Of a stretch of 12,366 bases of DNA, positions 1 to 7,652 are shown one piece after another. Position numbers and translations under genes: made by a program. The stretch lies in NCBI GenBank assembly GCA_964412905.1, contig CAYPQL010000037.1, positions 1 through 12,366 on the forward strand. The letters are read 5' to 3'. Below the pieces are notes generated by a model, which saw only the letters and a program-made list of their open reading frames with translations, made no database searches and was not told the origin of the DNA. Within the stretch, counting starts at the first letter, position 1; each line of letters starts with the position of its first letter. The DNA is from CAYPQL01 sp964412905. Its GTDB lineage: Bacteria; Patescibacteriota; Minisyncoccia; JAHIHE01; JAGLIN01.

Positions 1-1599
<1,599 letters not shown>

Positions 1600-1626
1600 T
1601 TTTGGTTTGGTTATTTCTGCCCAGCT

Positions 1627-1648
1627 TTATCAGGCTTTAGCCTAATAA
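1627..1648. repeat. Short imperfect palindrome upstream of murF
   Basis: TTAT-C-AGGCT-TT-AGCCT-A-ATAA forms a 5-bp stem (AGGCT/AGCCT, 1632-1643) with a second 4-bp block outside a mismatch. No T-run follows on either strand, so it is not called a terminator. It lies 28 bases upstream of the murF start. Confidence 0.35.
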
Positions 1649-1670
1649 GTTTTAGAAAACACAGATTGTC

Positions 1671-1786
1671 CAAGAACTGTCATTTCGAGCGCCTCGCGAG
1701 AAATCTAAAAATTGCAGAAATATCTAAGGTTTATAGATTTCTCGCTGATGCTCGAAATGACAAAAACTGCGCTTTTTGAGTTCTTG
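1671..1786. repeat. Composite inverted-repeat element (GTCATTTCGAGC family)
   Basis: The outer arms CAAGAACT (1671-1678) and AGTTCTTG (1779-1786) are perfect inverses. The inner arms run from GTCATTTCGAGC to AAATCTA (1679-1707) and from TAGATTTCTCGC to CTCGAAATGAC (1734-1761), with a short unmatched centre. Together they fill most of the gap between the hydrolase and murF. The inner arms recur at 2789-2976 and 3350-3406, defining a dispersed non-coding family. No open frame is carried. Confidence 0.75.
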
Positions 1787-1828
1787 AACAGTCTGAATCT
1801 TCAATTAAAATTGATTAGAAATATGATT

Positions 1829-2794
1829 TTATTTTATAAACTCCATCACAACCTTCGCAAACTCTTCCGGCTTTTGATATGGCAGACTATGATTCGCGTT
1901 GTCAAAAATAACCAGCTCGGAGTTTTCTATTTTTTCGTTCATAATTTTCCCGTCAGACAAAGGCGTGGTCTTATCTTCTCTTCCCCATACTAATAAAGTC
2001 GGGGTTTTTTCTCCCGTGGCGGATCCGCCACGGGCGGATATTTTGCCTAAATACGGCGTTAAATCTTCCGCTAAAATATTTTTCATAATTTCTTTCATTC
2101 TCGGACTCGCCTTGTAATAATCCTTTTCTCTCGCCAGTTTATACAAAATCTTTTGGCTATACGAAGCTAACCTTCCAAATCTTAGCATTTTCTTTCCCGC
2201 TTTTGCCAGAATATAAAATATTTTTTGTTTCGTATTTAATTTATGCTTTATCCCCGCCGCGCCGGTCAAAATCAGTTTATCTATTTTCTTCGGATATTTC
2301 GCCGCGTATTTAATCGCCACCCTCCCCCCGAACGAATGCCCGATCAAAATTATTTTTTTATTTCGCTGGCTCCATTGTGGCGATTCCCCTCTTGAGAGGG
2401 GTTCGGGGTGTGTTAAATTGATGGAGCCTTCTTGCTTAAAACTTTTCAACAAATTCTTCACCAGCTCAAACCCGCTTTTTCTGCTTGCTTTTTCAATAAA
2501 CTTATCCACAAATTCAACATAATTATCCAGCTTCCAATCCTCCTTCGGCTCCTCGCTTTTTCCAAAACCGGGAAGATCGGGGATTAGAATCTTAGTTTGT
2601 AGTTTGTAGTTTGTAGTTTGTAGAAACAATTGATTTGCAGTTTCTAAATACTTTCCGGAATCAACGCCCCACCCATGCAACAAAACAATCGGAATACCTC
2701 CATTCCCGATTTGTTTATAGTTTATATTCAAGCCGTTGATATTTATTTGTTTTTGTTGCTCAAGCATAAGATGTTTATCATATAAATTTGTCAT
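1829..2794 (-). CDS. Alpha/beta hydrolase fold protein with three in-frame repeat insertions
   Basis: A soluble serine hydrolase of the alpha/beta fold; the substrate cannot be told from sequence. The oxyanion-region HGWG is at 40-43, PDLPGFGKS at 72-80, nucleophile elbow GHSFGG with Ser154, acid Asp274 in WGREDKTTP, and His302 in NANHSLPY, so the catalytic triad is complete. At 321 residues it is longer than a typical 260-280 residue relative. The excess lies in three repeat-derived stretches: QTTNYKLQTK (59-68), the segment around NLTHPEPLSRGE (124-145) and SARGGSATGE (253-262). The first ATG falls inside the repeat at 2789-2850, so Met10 (ATG at 2767) is a credible alternative start; the domain begins after both. 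No Shine-Dalgarno sequence is seen. Its neighbours are repeat-filled gaps on both sides, so no operon partner informs its role. Confidence 0.85.
   Translation of the reverse strand: MTNLYDKHLMLEQQKQININGLNINYKQIGNGGIPIVLLHGWGVDSGKYLETANQLFLQTTNYKLQTKILIPDLPGFGKSEEPKEDWKLDNYVEFVDKFIEKASRKSGFELVKNLLKSFKQEGSINLTHPEPLSRGESPQWSQRNKKIILIGHSFGGRVAIKYAAKYPKKIDKLILTGAAGIKHKLNTKQKIFYILAKAGKKMLRFGRLASYSQKILYKLAREKDYYKASPRMKEIMKNILAEDLTPYLGKISARGGSATGEKTPTLLVWGREDKTTPLSDGKIMNEKIENSELVIFDNANHSLPYQKPEEFAKVVMEFIK
2013..2034. repeat. Perfect 22-bp palindrome in frame within the hydrolase
   Basis: CCCGTGGCGGA (2013-2023) is followed directly by its exact inverse, centred on GGATCC. The CGGATCCGCC core followed by GGGCGGA recurs in serS at 4340-4362. 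It is read as ARGGSATGE just before the beta strand that leads to the catalytic Asp. Confidence 0.75.
2368..2428. repeat. 61-bp repeat with terminal inverted repeats, in frame within the hydrolase
   Basis: Bounded by GGCTCCAT (2368-2375) and ATGGAGCC (2421-2428), perfect 8-bp inverses. Inside is a hairpin CCCCTCT-TG-AGAGGGG (2386-2401). The minus strand reads NLTHPEPLSRGE, placed between a helix and the strand before the Ser154 elbow. The length and termini suggest a small non-autonomous element rather than native coding sequence. Confidence 0.65.
2594..2621. repeat. Tandem heptamer array (AGTTTGT)x4 inside the hydrolase
   Basis: Four perfect head-to-tail AGTTTGT units. Because the unit is 7 bases, gain or loss of one unit shifts the reading frame upstream of the nucleophile Ser154. 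The current four-copy state is in frame and reads QTTNYKLQTK. Confidence 0.9.
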
Positions 2795-2976
2795 CTCGAA
2801 ATGAGCATCAGCGATTGAGAGATCTATGAATCAACTAAGTTTCGTTAAAATCTATATTATTCTTGTATAATATTATTCTTAGATTTCTCACGACACGCTC
2901 GAAATGACAGAAATTTTTGTCATCTCGAAGGAACATCAGCGACCGAGAGATCTGTAAATCAATTCAGTTTCACTAA
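2789..2976. repeat. Composite repeat: two direct copies plus an inverted arm
   Basis: Two roughly 60-bp direct copies (2789-2850 and 2918-2976) both begin TGTCATCTCGAA, contain CATCAGCGA and GAGAGATCT, and end with AGTTTC..TAAA. Between them, 2881-2909 (AGATTTCTCACGACACGCTC onward to GAAATGACA) is the inverse arm seen at 1734-1761 and 3350-3378. The first copy supplies the leftmost possible start codon of the hydrolase, and the second overlaps the stop codon of the GIY-YIG gene. Confidence 0.8.
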
Positions 2977-3338
2977 ACTTTATATTTTTCTCTTAATTCT
3001 TTAACAGTTTCTTCGATCTCTTTTTCAGTAATATCATTATCTCTAAATAGTTTTCCGCTTATATCACTTAAACTAGGATTAACGCTTTTGATTAAATTAA
3101 TTTTCTTCTCCCTTCTCCATTTCTTAATTTCTTTTTCCCTTTCCATCATACTATAAATATTCTCGCATTCTTCAAAATAAACAAGATATTTAAGTTTATA
3201 TTTTCTAGTAAATTTACAGCCTAGATCATTTTTATGCTCAATTGTTCTTCTGATAATATCATTAGTAAATCCCAAATAAAGTACGGTTTTTGAATAATTG
3301 ACTAGAATGTAAATGTAAAATCTATATTCTTTTTGCAT
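2973..3338 (-). CDS. Small GIY-YIG nuclease family protein
   Basis: A 121-residue single-domain putative endonuclease of the COG2827/UPF0213 type. It opens with YIYILVN, giving the first motif as YIY at 8-10. The second motif is YLG at 21-23, followed by TNDIIRR (25-31) with the conserved Arg. Glu68 in EREKEIKKWRR matches the family's metal-binding Glu, and the characteristic KINLIKSVNPSL follows. The start is set at the ATG at 3338; the longer frame to a TTG at 3380 would read through repeat DNA. Residues about 95-121 are a charged, probably helical tail beyond the usual end. The stop codon lies in a repeat copy, and inverted copies of that family bound the gene on both sides. The biological target of this stand-alone family is not known. 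Confidence 0.85.
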   Translation of the reverse strand: MQKEYRFYIYILVNYSKTVLYLGFTNDIIRRTIEHKNDLGCKFTRKYKLKYLVYFEECENIYSMMEREKEIKKWRREKKINLIKSVNPSLSDISGKLFRDNDITEKEIEETVKELREKYKV

Positions 3339-3349
3339 AGTATTGTTTA

Positions 3350-3406
3350 TAGATTTCTCGCGAGGCGCTCGAAATGACAATTATTAAGATGCCGTCTCGA
3401 AATGAC
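3350..3406. repeat. GTCATTTCGAGC-family repeat upstream of the GIY-YIG gene
   Basis: TAGATTTCTCGCGAGGCGCT onward to CGAAATGAC (3350-3378) is nearly identical to the inverse of 1679-1707. A partial second unit, GTCTCGAAATGAC, ends at 3406. It fills the gap between serS and the GIY-YIG start, and the long TTG-started version of that gene would be translated from it. Confidence 0.8.
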
Positions 3407-3414
3407 AAAAATTA

Positions 3415-4746
3415 TTATTTTCTAATCACATCCTTCCCAACCCACTTCCTCAAAACTTCCGGCACGATTATGGCGCCGTCTTTTTGCTGGTAATTTTCCA
3501 TAATCGCAATCATCGGACGAACGCTCGGAAGTGCTGTATTGTTGAGCATATAGACAAATTTATTTTTCCCGCCGCTGTCTTTATATTTCACATTAAGCCG
3601 ACGCGACTGCCAATCTAAAAAGCTTGAACACGATCCTGTTTCGCCATAGCTATTTCTTGACGGCATCCATGCTTCCAAATCATATTGCCTGTATTTTCCC
3701 GCGCTCATATCTCCCGCGCAAATCTGAAGCTGTCTGAACGGAAGGCCTAAATCTTTATGCAGATCTTTTGAAATTTCAATCATTTCTTCCTGTAATTTAT
3801 TTGACTCTTCCACATCGGCCTTGCAAATGCAAACCTGCTCCACTTTCATAAATTCATGGACGCGGTAAATTCCTTTTGTGTCTTTGCCATAACTTCCAAT
3901 CTCGCTTCTATAGCATTGCGAAAAACCGCAAATTTTTATCGGCAGATCTTTTTCGTCTAAAACTTCGTTAGCGTAATAAGCAAGAAGCGACGGCTCCGCG
4001 GTTCCAACCAAAAATTTATTTTCTTTTTTCATCGTGCCGTCTTCCAAAATTTCATCATTGGCGATTTTATAAATTTCATCAACCTGCGGATTATATTCTT
4101 TCCCCGAAAAATATCCGCTCCCGAAAAGCGCGAATTCTCGAACTAATGTCGGCGGAATCATCGGCGTAAATCCTTTAGAAATAAGTTTTTCCAGCGCGAA
4201 CATCATCAATCCCATTTGAAGCATCACCGCCTCATTTTTCACGAAATATCCTCTATATCCAGCCACTTTTGTCCCCCTCTCAATATCTATCAAATCTAGA
4301 TCTTTTGCTAATGTTAAATAATCTTTCGGCGCAAAATCTCCGCCGGATCCGCCTTGGGCGGAAAACTTTGTCAGCTCGCCCCATTTATAAATTTCCACAT
4401 TCTCGCTCTCATCTTTTCCAATCGGCGTATCCGGCGACGGAATATTGGGAACTTTCACCATCAAATCAAAATATTCTTTATCAGTTTTCTTTAATTCCTC
4501 CTCCGCCTGCGAAGATTCCATTTTAAGCTTCTTCCCCTCTTCAACCTGCCCCGCCGTAGGCCTCTGCCCCTTCGCATCTTTCGCCAATTTATTTCTTCTC
4601 GCCTGCAACTCATCATTTTTAGTTTTCAGCGCCCGCCTTTTTTCATCAATTTCCAAAAGCCTATCAATATCAATTTTAATATTTTTATTCCTTGCCGCCT
4701 CTTTTATTTTTTCCTTATTTTCTCTAATATATTTTATATCCAGCAT
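3415..4746 (-). CDS. serS: Seryl-tRNA synthetase
   Basis: Charges tRNA-Ser with serine; a class II, cytoplasmic, homodimeric enzyme. The full length of 443 residues is slightly above the usual 420-430. Residues 1-100 form the N-terminal tRNA-binding helical arm. The catalytic core shows the TAE serine-binding motif (249-251), motif 2 with Arg280 in CYRSEIGSYGKDT, and motif 3 with Arg410 in NNTALPSVRP and ENYQQKDG after it. Two low-similarity patches match dispersed repeats: QRPTAGQ (61-67), at the tip of the arm, and SAQGGSGG (129-136), before the core. These may explain the extra length. The ATG at 4746 is the natural start since MLDIKYIREN is the family's N-terminus. It is 43 bases downstream of the transferase-like gene and probably transcribed with it and lysS. 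Confidence 0.97.
   Translation of the reverse strand: MLDIKYIRENKEKIKEAARNKNIKIDIDRLLEIDEKRRALKTKNDELQARRNKLAKDAKGQRPTAGQVEEGKKLKMESSQAEEELKKTDKEYFDLMVKVPNIPSPDTPIGKDESENVEIYKWGELTKFSAQGGSGGDFAPKDYLTLAKDLDLIDIERGTKVAGYRGYFVKNEAVMLQMGLMMFALEKLISKGFTPMIPPTLVREFALFGSGYFSGKEYNPQVDEIYKIANDEILEDGTMKKENKFLVGTAEPSLLAYYANEVLDEKDLPIKICGFSQCYRSEIGSYGKDTKGIYRVHEFMKVEQVCICKADVEESNKLQEEMIEISKDLHKDLGLPFRQLQICAGDMSAGKYRQYDLEAWMPSRNSYGETGSCSSFLDWQSRRLNVKYKDSGGKNKFVYMLNNTALPSVRPMIAIMENYQQKDGAIIVPEVLRKWVGKDVIRK
4340..4362. repeat. GGATCCGCC-type palindromic repeat in frame in serS
   Basis: CCGCCGGATCCGCC followed by TTGGGCGGA is closely related to the palindrome at 2013-2034 in the hydrolase (shared core CGGATCCGCC and GGGCGGA). 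Read on the minus strand it gives AQGGSGG between the helical arm and the catalytic core of SerRS. Confidence 0.65.
4545..4568. repeat. GC-rich repeat-like stretch at the SerRS arm tip
   Basis: CCTGCCCCGCCGTAGGCC and CTCTGCC make an imperfect palindrome much richer in GC than the surrounding gene. It encodes RPTAGQ where the coiled-coil arm turns, a position that varies in length within the family. Only one copy is visible here, so the repeat assignment rests on composition and placement. Confidence 0.4.
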
Positions 4747-4789
4747 AATTGAAATTTTTAATTTTTAATTTTGTAATTTTTAAATAATT

Positions 4790-5275
4790 TTAATGTTCCG
4801 CCCCGTCGCAGTCTCGCCTCGGACTGCGACGAGAAAGCGGCAGAGCGTCTGATGCGCGAAGCTTATTTATTTTTGTTAAATCTCCTTTTAAAACTACGGG
4901 TTGCATAGCCTTAATTTCATCAGTGTAAATCATTTCTGGGATATCATTAAGAATAAATATCTTTTTATTCAAAATATGCGCAAATCCCATTTCCAAAAAA
5001 GAATTTCCGCCGATATAATTAGAAATATCTTTTAACAAATCATTAACCACTAAAATCGCATCATTTTTCTCAATCTCATTAAAATATTGTCTTATTAAAT
5101 CATGATTGATTTTATTTTTTACAGATTCGTTATGCATATGATCGGAAGTATTTAACACAGCGTATTCTTCGGTATGACGAGGAACAATTATAAAATGATC
5201 GAGTTTAATTAGTTCCTCTTTAATTTTTAGCATCTTTCTTGAAAGACGCATGCTCCCGCAAATAACAATTTTCAT
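4790..5275 (-). CDS. Nucleoside 2-deoxyribosyltransferase-like protein
   Basis: A 161-residue protein with a Rossmann-like alpha/beta pattern. It starts KIVICGSM (2-9), has NDAILVVND (71-79) and then GGNSFLEMGFAH (89-100). Glu95 falls where nucleoside 2-deoxyribosyltransferases and the DNPH1/Rcl nucleotide hydrolases carry their catalytic Glu. This supports a nucleotide or nucleoside N-glycosidic activity, but the substrate is unknown and catalysis is unproven. The last 20 residues (142-161, rich in Arg, Ser and Asp) are translated from a GC-rich palindrome and look like a repeat-derived extension that replaced the native end. It sits 29 bases after lysS and 43 before serS, so co-expression with the two synthetases is likely. 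The ATG at 5275 is well placed at the start of the first beta strand and has no Shine-Dalgarno sequence. Confidence 0.7.
   Translation of the reverse strand: MKIVICGSMRLSRKMLKIKEELIKLDHFIIVPRHTEEYAVLNTSDHMHNESVKNKINHDLIRQYFNEIEKNDAILVVNDLLKDISNYIGGNSFLEMGFAHILNKKIFILNDIPEMIYTDEIKAMQPVVLKGDLTKINKLRASDALPLSRRSPRRDCDGAEH
4797..4855. repeat. GC-rich palindromic repeat forming a gene's 3' end
   Basis: GTCGCAGTC (4805-4813) and GACTGCGAC (4822-4830) form a perfect 9-bp stem with an 8-base loop. The flanking GAGAAAGCGGCAGAGCGTCT is also far richer in GC than its surroundings. It overlaps the last 20 codons and the stop of the transferase-like gene. No T-run follows, so it is not a typical terminator, though the hairpin would form in the serS leader. 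Confidence 0.65.
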
Positions 5276-5304
5276 AATTGTTAAATTGTTTAAATGTTTA
5301 AATG

Positions 5305-6762
5305 CTACTTCGGCTTCATCATCGGAAAAAACACCGTATCCCTGATACTTTCTTGATCAGTTAAAATCGTAAAAAATCTGTCAATCCCGACTCCAAACCC
5401 GGCTGTGGGCGGCATTCCGTATTCCAGCGCTTCCACAAAATCTTCGTCCATCATTTGCGCTTCTATATCGCCTTCTTTTCTAAGCTTATCTTGCATCTCA
5501 AATCTTTCCCTTTGATCAATCGGGTCGTTCAATTCCGAAAAGCCGTTTCCGATTTCCGCGCCCGCGATTAGAACTTGAAATCTTTGTGTCTTAGTTTTGT
5601 CTTTATCCTGTTTTTTAGCTAGAGGCGAAATATCAAGAGGGTGGTTTATAAGAAAACAAGGTTGAATTAATTTTGGACGGACTAGCTTTTTATATAACTG
5701 GTCAATCAACCTTCCTCTTCCCGCTTTCGGATCAACTTTCATTCCTTTTTCTTTAATTATTTTTTGCATATCTTCTTTCGTCGGATATAAATCAATATCA
5801 ACTCCCGACTCCTTCAGGACTATTTCGCGATAATCAATTCTCGGCCACGGCGCTTTGAAATTCAAAATGGTATCTTGATATTTTATTTCCAAAGTTCCAA
5901 AAGTTTTTTGAATTACAGTAGTATAAAAATCCTCAATAAAATTCATCAAGCTTTCATAGTCCGCGTAAGCCCAATAAAACTCCAACATCGTAAACTCCTG
6001 CAGATGCTGGGGGCTCATTCCTTCATTTCGGAAAACCCTGCCCATCTCGTATATCTTTTCAAATCCGCCAACAATCAGCCTTTTTAGGTGTAATTCCAGC
6101 GATATGCGAAGATATAAATCAATGTCCAGCTTATTGTGATGTGTAATAAACGGCTCGGCGTCCGCGCCTCCCGGAATGTTTTCCAAGACGGGAGTTTCCA
6201 CTTCCAGATAATTATTTTTATTAAGATATTTTCTGATGTTATTTATAAATTCCGTCCGCTTTAAAAATAAATCCCTGACATCTTTATTCATAATCAAATC
6301 CAAATATCTTTTCCTGTATCTTATTTCCTCATCGCTCAGCCCATGCCATTTTTCAGGAAGGGGCAAAAGCGACTTGGTGAGAATTTTATACTTTTTAACG
6401 CTTAAAGTCCGTTCGCCTTTTTTGGTCGTAAATAAAGTTCCCTCCGCCTCCAAAAAATCTCCGATATCTAAATTTTTAATCATTCCATAAGCCTCTTCTC
6501 CTACCTCGTCTTTTTTGAAAAACAGCTGGATTTTCCCGCTCTGATCTTCAATATCAGAAAAAGTAAGCGCCCCATGCTCCCTGATCGTTCTCAGTCTTCC
6601 GGCAAGCGTTATTTTCTGATTATTGCCTGATAAACTCTCAAAATCATCCAGAGCTGATTTTATAGCGTGGGTTCGTTCGCATATCGCAGGATAAGGATCT
6701 ATTCCCAGTTTTTTTATTCTCGCCAGCTTATCCAACCTCGCCTCCCTAAGTTCATTTTGCAT
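5305..6762 (-). CDS. lysS: Lysyl-tRNA synthetase, class II
   Basis: Charges tRNA-Lys with lysine; a class II homodimer. Length 485, as usual for bacterial LysRS. The N-terminal OB-fold anticodon-binding domain spans about 50-130 (ITLAGRL, TFSDIEDQSGKIQL). The catalytic domain follows with KRYLDL at 151-156, motif 1 around ETPVLENIPGGA (189-200), motif 2 with Arg245 in GRVFRNEG and EFTMLEFYWAYADY, and motif 3 GFGVGIDR with Arg462. The common motif-2 loop GIDLTHNPEFT is here GMSPQHLQEFT, a clear departure, although the flanking residues are intact. The start ATG at 6762 is followed by the expected charged helix. It has its own promoter about 50 bases upstream and leads the transcript that probably includes the transferase-like gene and serS. 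Confidence 0.97.
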   Translation of the reverse strand: MQNELREARLDKLARIKKLGIDPYPAICERTHAIKSALDDFESLSGNNQKITLAGRLRTIREHGALTFSDIEDQSGKIQLFFKKDEVGEEAYGMIKNLDIGDFLEAEGTLFTTKKGERTLSVKKYKILTKSLLPLPEKWHGLSDEEIRYRKRYLDLIMNKDVRDLFLKRTEFINNIRKYLNKNNYLEVETPVLENIPGGADAEPFITHHNKLDIDLYLRISLELHLKRLIVGGFEKIYEMGRVFRNEGMSPQHLQEFTMLEFYWAYADYESLMNFIEDFYTTVIQKTFGTLEIKYQDTILNFKAPWPRIDYREIVLKESGVDIDLYPTKEDMQKIIKEKGMKVDPKAGRGRLIDQLYKKLVRPKLIQPCFLINHPLDISPLAKKQDKDKTKTQRFQVLIAGAEIGNGFSELNDPIDQRERFEMQDKLRKEGDIEAQMMDEDFVEALEYGMPPTAGFGVGIDRFFTILTDQESIRDTVFFPMMKPK

Positions 6763-6810
6763 TAGTTTAAGTTAAATTATTATAAAGCGATTCTAATCAT
6801 TATGCTTTTA

Positions 6811-6839
6811 ATAATACTATTTAAAACAAAATTAGTCAA
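6811..6839 (-). promoter_or_regulatory. Sigma-70-type promoter for lysS
   Basis: Minus strand: -35 TTGACT (6839-6834), 17-base spacer, -10 TATTAT (6816-6811), each matching the consensus at five of six positions. The predicted start lies about 40 bases before the lysS ATG. It begins just after the greA terminator. Confidence 0.7.
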
Positions 6840-6845
6840 AAAAAT

Positions 6846-6879
6846 AAAAAAACATAATCAATTCAAATTATGTTTTTTT
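6846..6879 (-). terminator. Rho-independent terminator of greA
   Basis: Minus strand: seven A, CATAAT, an 8-base loop, ATTATG, seven T: a perfect 13-bp stem followed by a further T-run. It starts 20 bases after the greA stop. Its stem is AT-rich, as expected for this genome, and it separates greA from lysS. Confidence 0.8.
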
Positions 6880-6898
6880 ATATTTTACATACAGAGAT

Positions 6899-7357
6899 TT
6901 ATGATATACTCATAATCTTATATTCCACTTTTCCCTTCGGCGTTTCAACTTTGATTTTATCGTTTGCTTTATGCCCCAGAAATGACATCGCCAGAGGAGT
7001 TTCATTGGAAATTTTGCCTTCGGAAGGATTTGCTTCGTTTGATCCGACGATTGTAAAAGTTCTTTCGCCGCCGCCGGTTTTGACCGTAATCGTGGAACCG
7101 ACATTCACTACGCTGGATTTGCGATTATTATTTATAGTTTGAGCGTTTTTTATAGTCTCTTCAATCTCGGCGACTTTTCCTTCGTTAAGAGCCTGCTGTT
7201 CTTTCGCCTCCGAGTATTCCGCGTTTTCGCTTAAATCTCCCAATTCTTTTGCGGCTTGAATTCTTCTGGAAATTTCCTGCCTTTTTTCCGTTTTAAGATA
7301 ATTAAGTTCTTCTTTCAATTTTTCCAAACCTTCCTTGGTTATAAATTGCTTTGACAT
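6899..7357 (-). CDS. greA: Transcription elongation factor GreA
   Basis: Rescues backtracked RNA polymerase by stimulating cleavage of the transcript 3' end through the secondary channel. With the ATG at 7357 the protein is 152 residues, close to the family's usual 155-158. A GTG 10 codons upstream (7387) gives a poorer, non-homologous N-terminus lying in a leader hairpin. Residues 1-75 form the antiparallel coiled coil with the tip GDLSENAEYSEAKEQQ, including acidic Asp41 and Glu44 that coordinate the active-site metal. The C-terminal FKBP-like domain contains TFTIVGSNEANP and ends with SFLGHKANDKIKVETPKG. It is a single-gene unit with its own promoter and terminator. Confidence 0.96.
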   Translation of the reverse strand: MSKQFITKEGLEKLKEELNYLKTEKRQEISRRIQAAKELGDLSENAEYSEAKEQQALNEGKVAEIEETIKNAQTINNNRKSSVVNVGSTITVKTGGGERTFTIVGSNEANPSEGKISNETPLAMSFLGHKANDKIKVETPKGKVEYKIMSIS

Positions 7358-7376
7358 TTTTTTGTTTTTATCAATT

Positions 7377-7398
7377 AAAAAGGCCACAAATTATGTGG
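7377..7398 (-). promoter_or_regulatory. Small hairpin with T-run in the greA leader
   Basis: Minus strand CCACA-TAATT-TGTGG followed by CC and five T. It lies between the greA promoter and its ATG, so it could act as a weak attenuator. The stem is only 5 bp, and it may be chance. Confidence 0.3.
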
Positions 7399-7416
7399 GC
7401 GAAATTTATTAGCATC

Positions 7417-7444
7417 ATAATACCATATCAAAATTATATGTCAA
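7417..7444 (-). promoter_or_regulatory. Sigma-70-type promoter for greA
   Basis: Minus strand: -35 TTGACA (7444-7439, perfect), 16-base spacer, -10 TATTAT (7422-7417). The predicted start is about 50 bases before the greA ATG at 7357, which further supports that start over the upstream GTG. Confidence 0.75.
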
Positions 7445-7514
7445 GGGCATAATCATAAAACATTTAAGCATTTGGAACATAAAAACAATTCTTGCTTTAT
7501 GTTTTCTAATATTT

Positions 7515-7645
7515 GCTATCTTACTTTTCCAGTCTAGGCTGGAAAAGTAAGATAGCGGAAAATGAAAAAATGTGTGGTTTGATTGTGGGGTAAATTCATA
7601 TCATCGTTTGGGATTTTCTTTTTCAGGACTTGATTTTGTTTGATA
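7515..7645. repeat. Palindrome-headed element, copy A (3' of dinD)
   Basis: Begins with a perfect 18-bp inverted repeat (7515-7532 and 7539-7556) with a 6-base spacer TCTAGG. The following stretch shares ATGTGTGGTTTGATT (7570-7584), an ATCATCG block (7600-7606), CGTTTGGG (7605-7612) and the pattern CTTGATTTTGTTTGATAA with copy B. It ends 8 bases before the dinD stop. No open frame and no T-run after the palindrome are seen, so it is neither a gene nor a standard terminator. The rest of the gap to greA (7445-7514) has a weak AT-only inverted repeat (AACATAAA/TTTATGTT) and nothing else recognisable. Confidence 0.65.
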
Positions 7646-7652
7646 AAAGTTT

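Noticed and set aside
3339..3380. Longer N-terminus of the GIY-YIG protein starting at a TTG at 3380
   Set aside because: The extra 14 codons are repeat DNA, and the conserved domain starts right after the ATG at 3338.
1671..3406. A CRISPR array formed by the repeats around 1.7, 2.8-2.97 and 3.35 kb
   Set aside because: Copies are irregularly spaced, occur in both orientations and differ in length; there are no uniform spacers and no cas genes.
7358..7387. Longer GreA starting at a GTG at 7387
   Set aside because: The extra residues lie in the leader hairpin and do not resemble GreA; the ATG at 7357 gives the normal length.
7515..7556. The 18-bp palindrome as a rho-independent terminator of dinD
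   Set aside because: No T-run follows the stem on either strand and it lies about 100 bases from the stop; a repeat element fits better.
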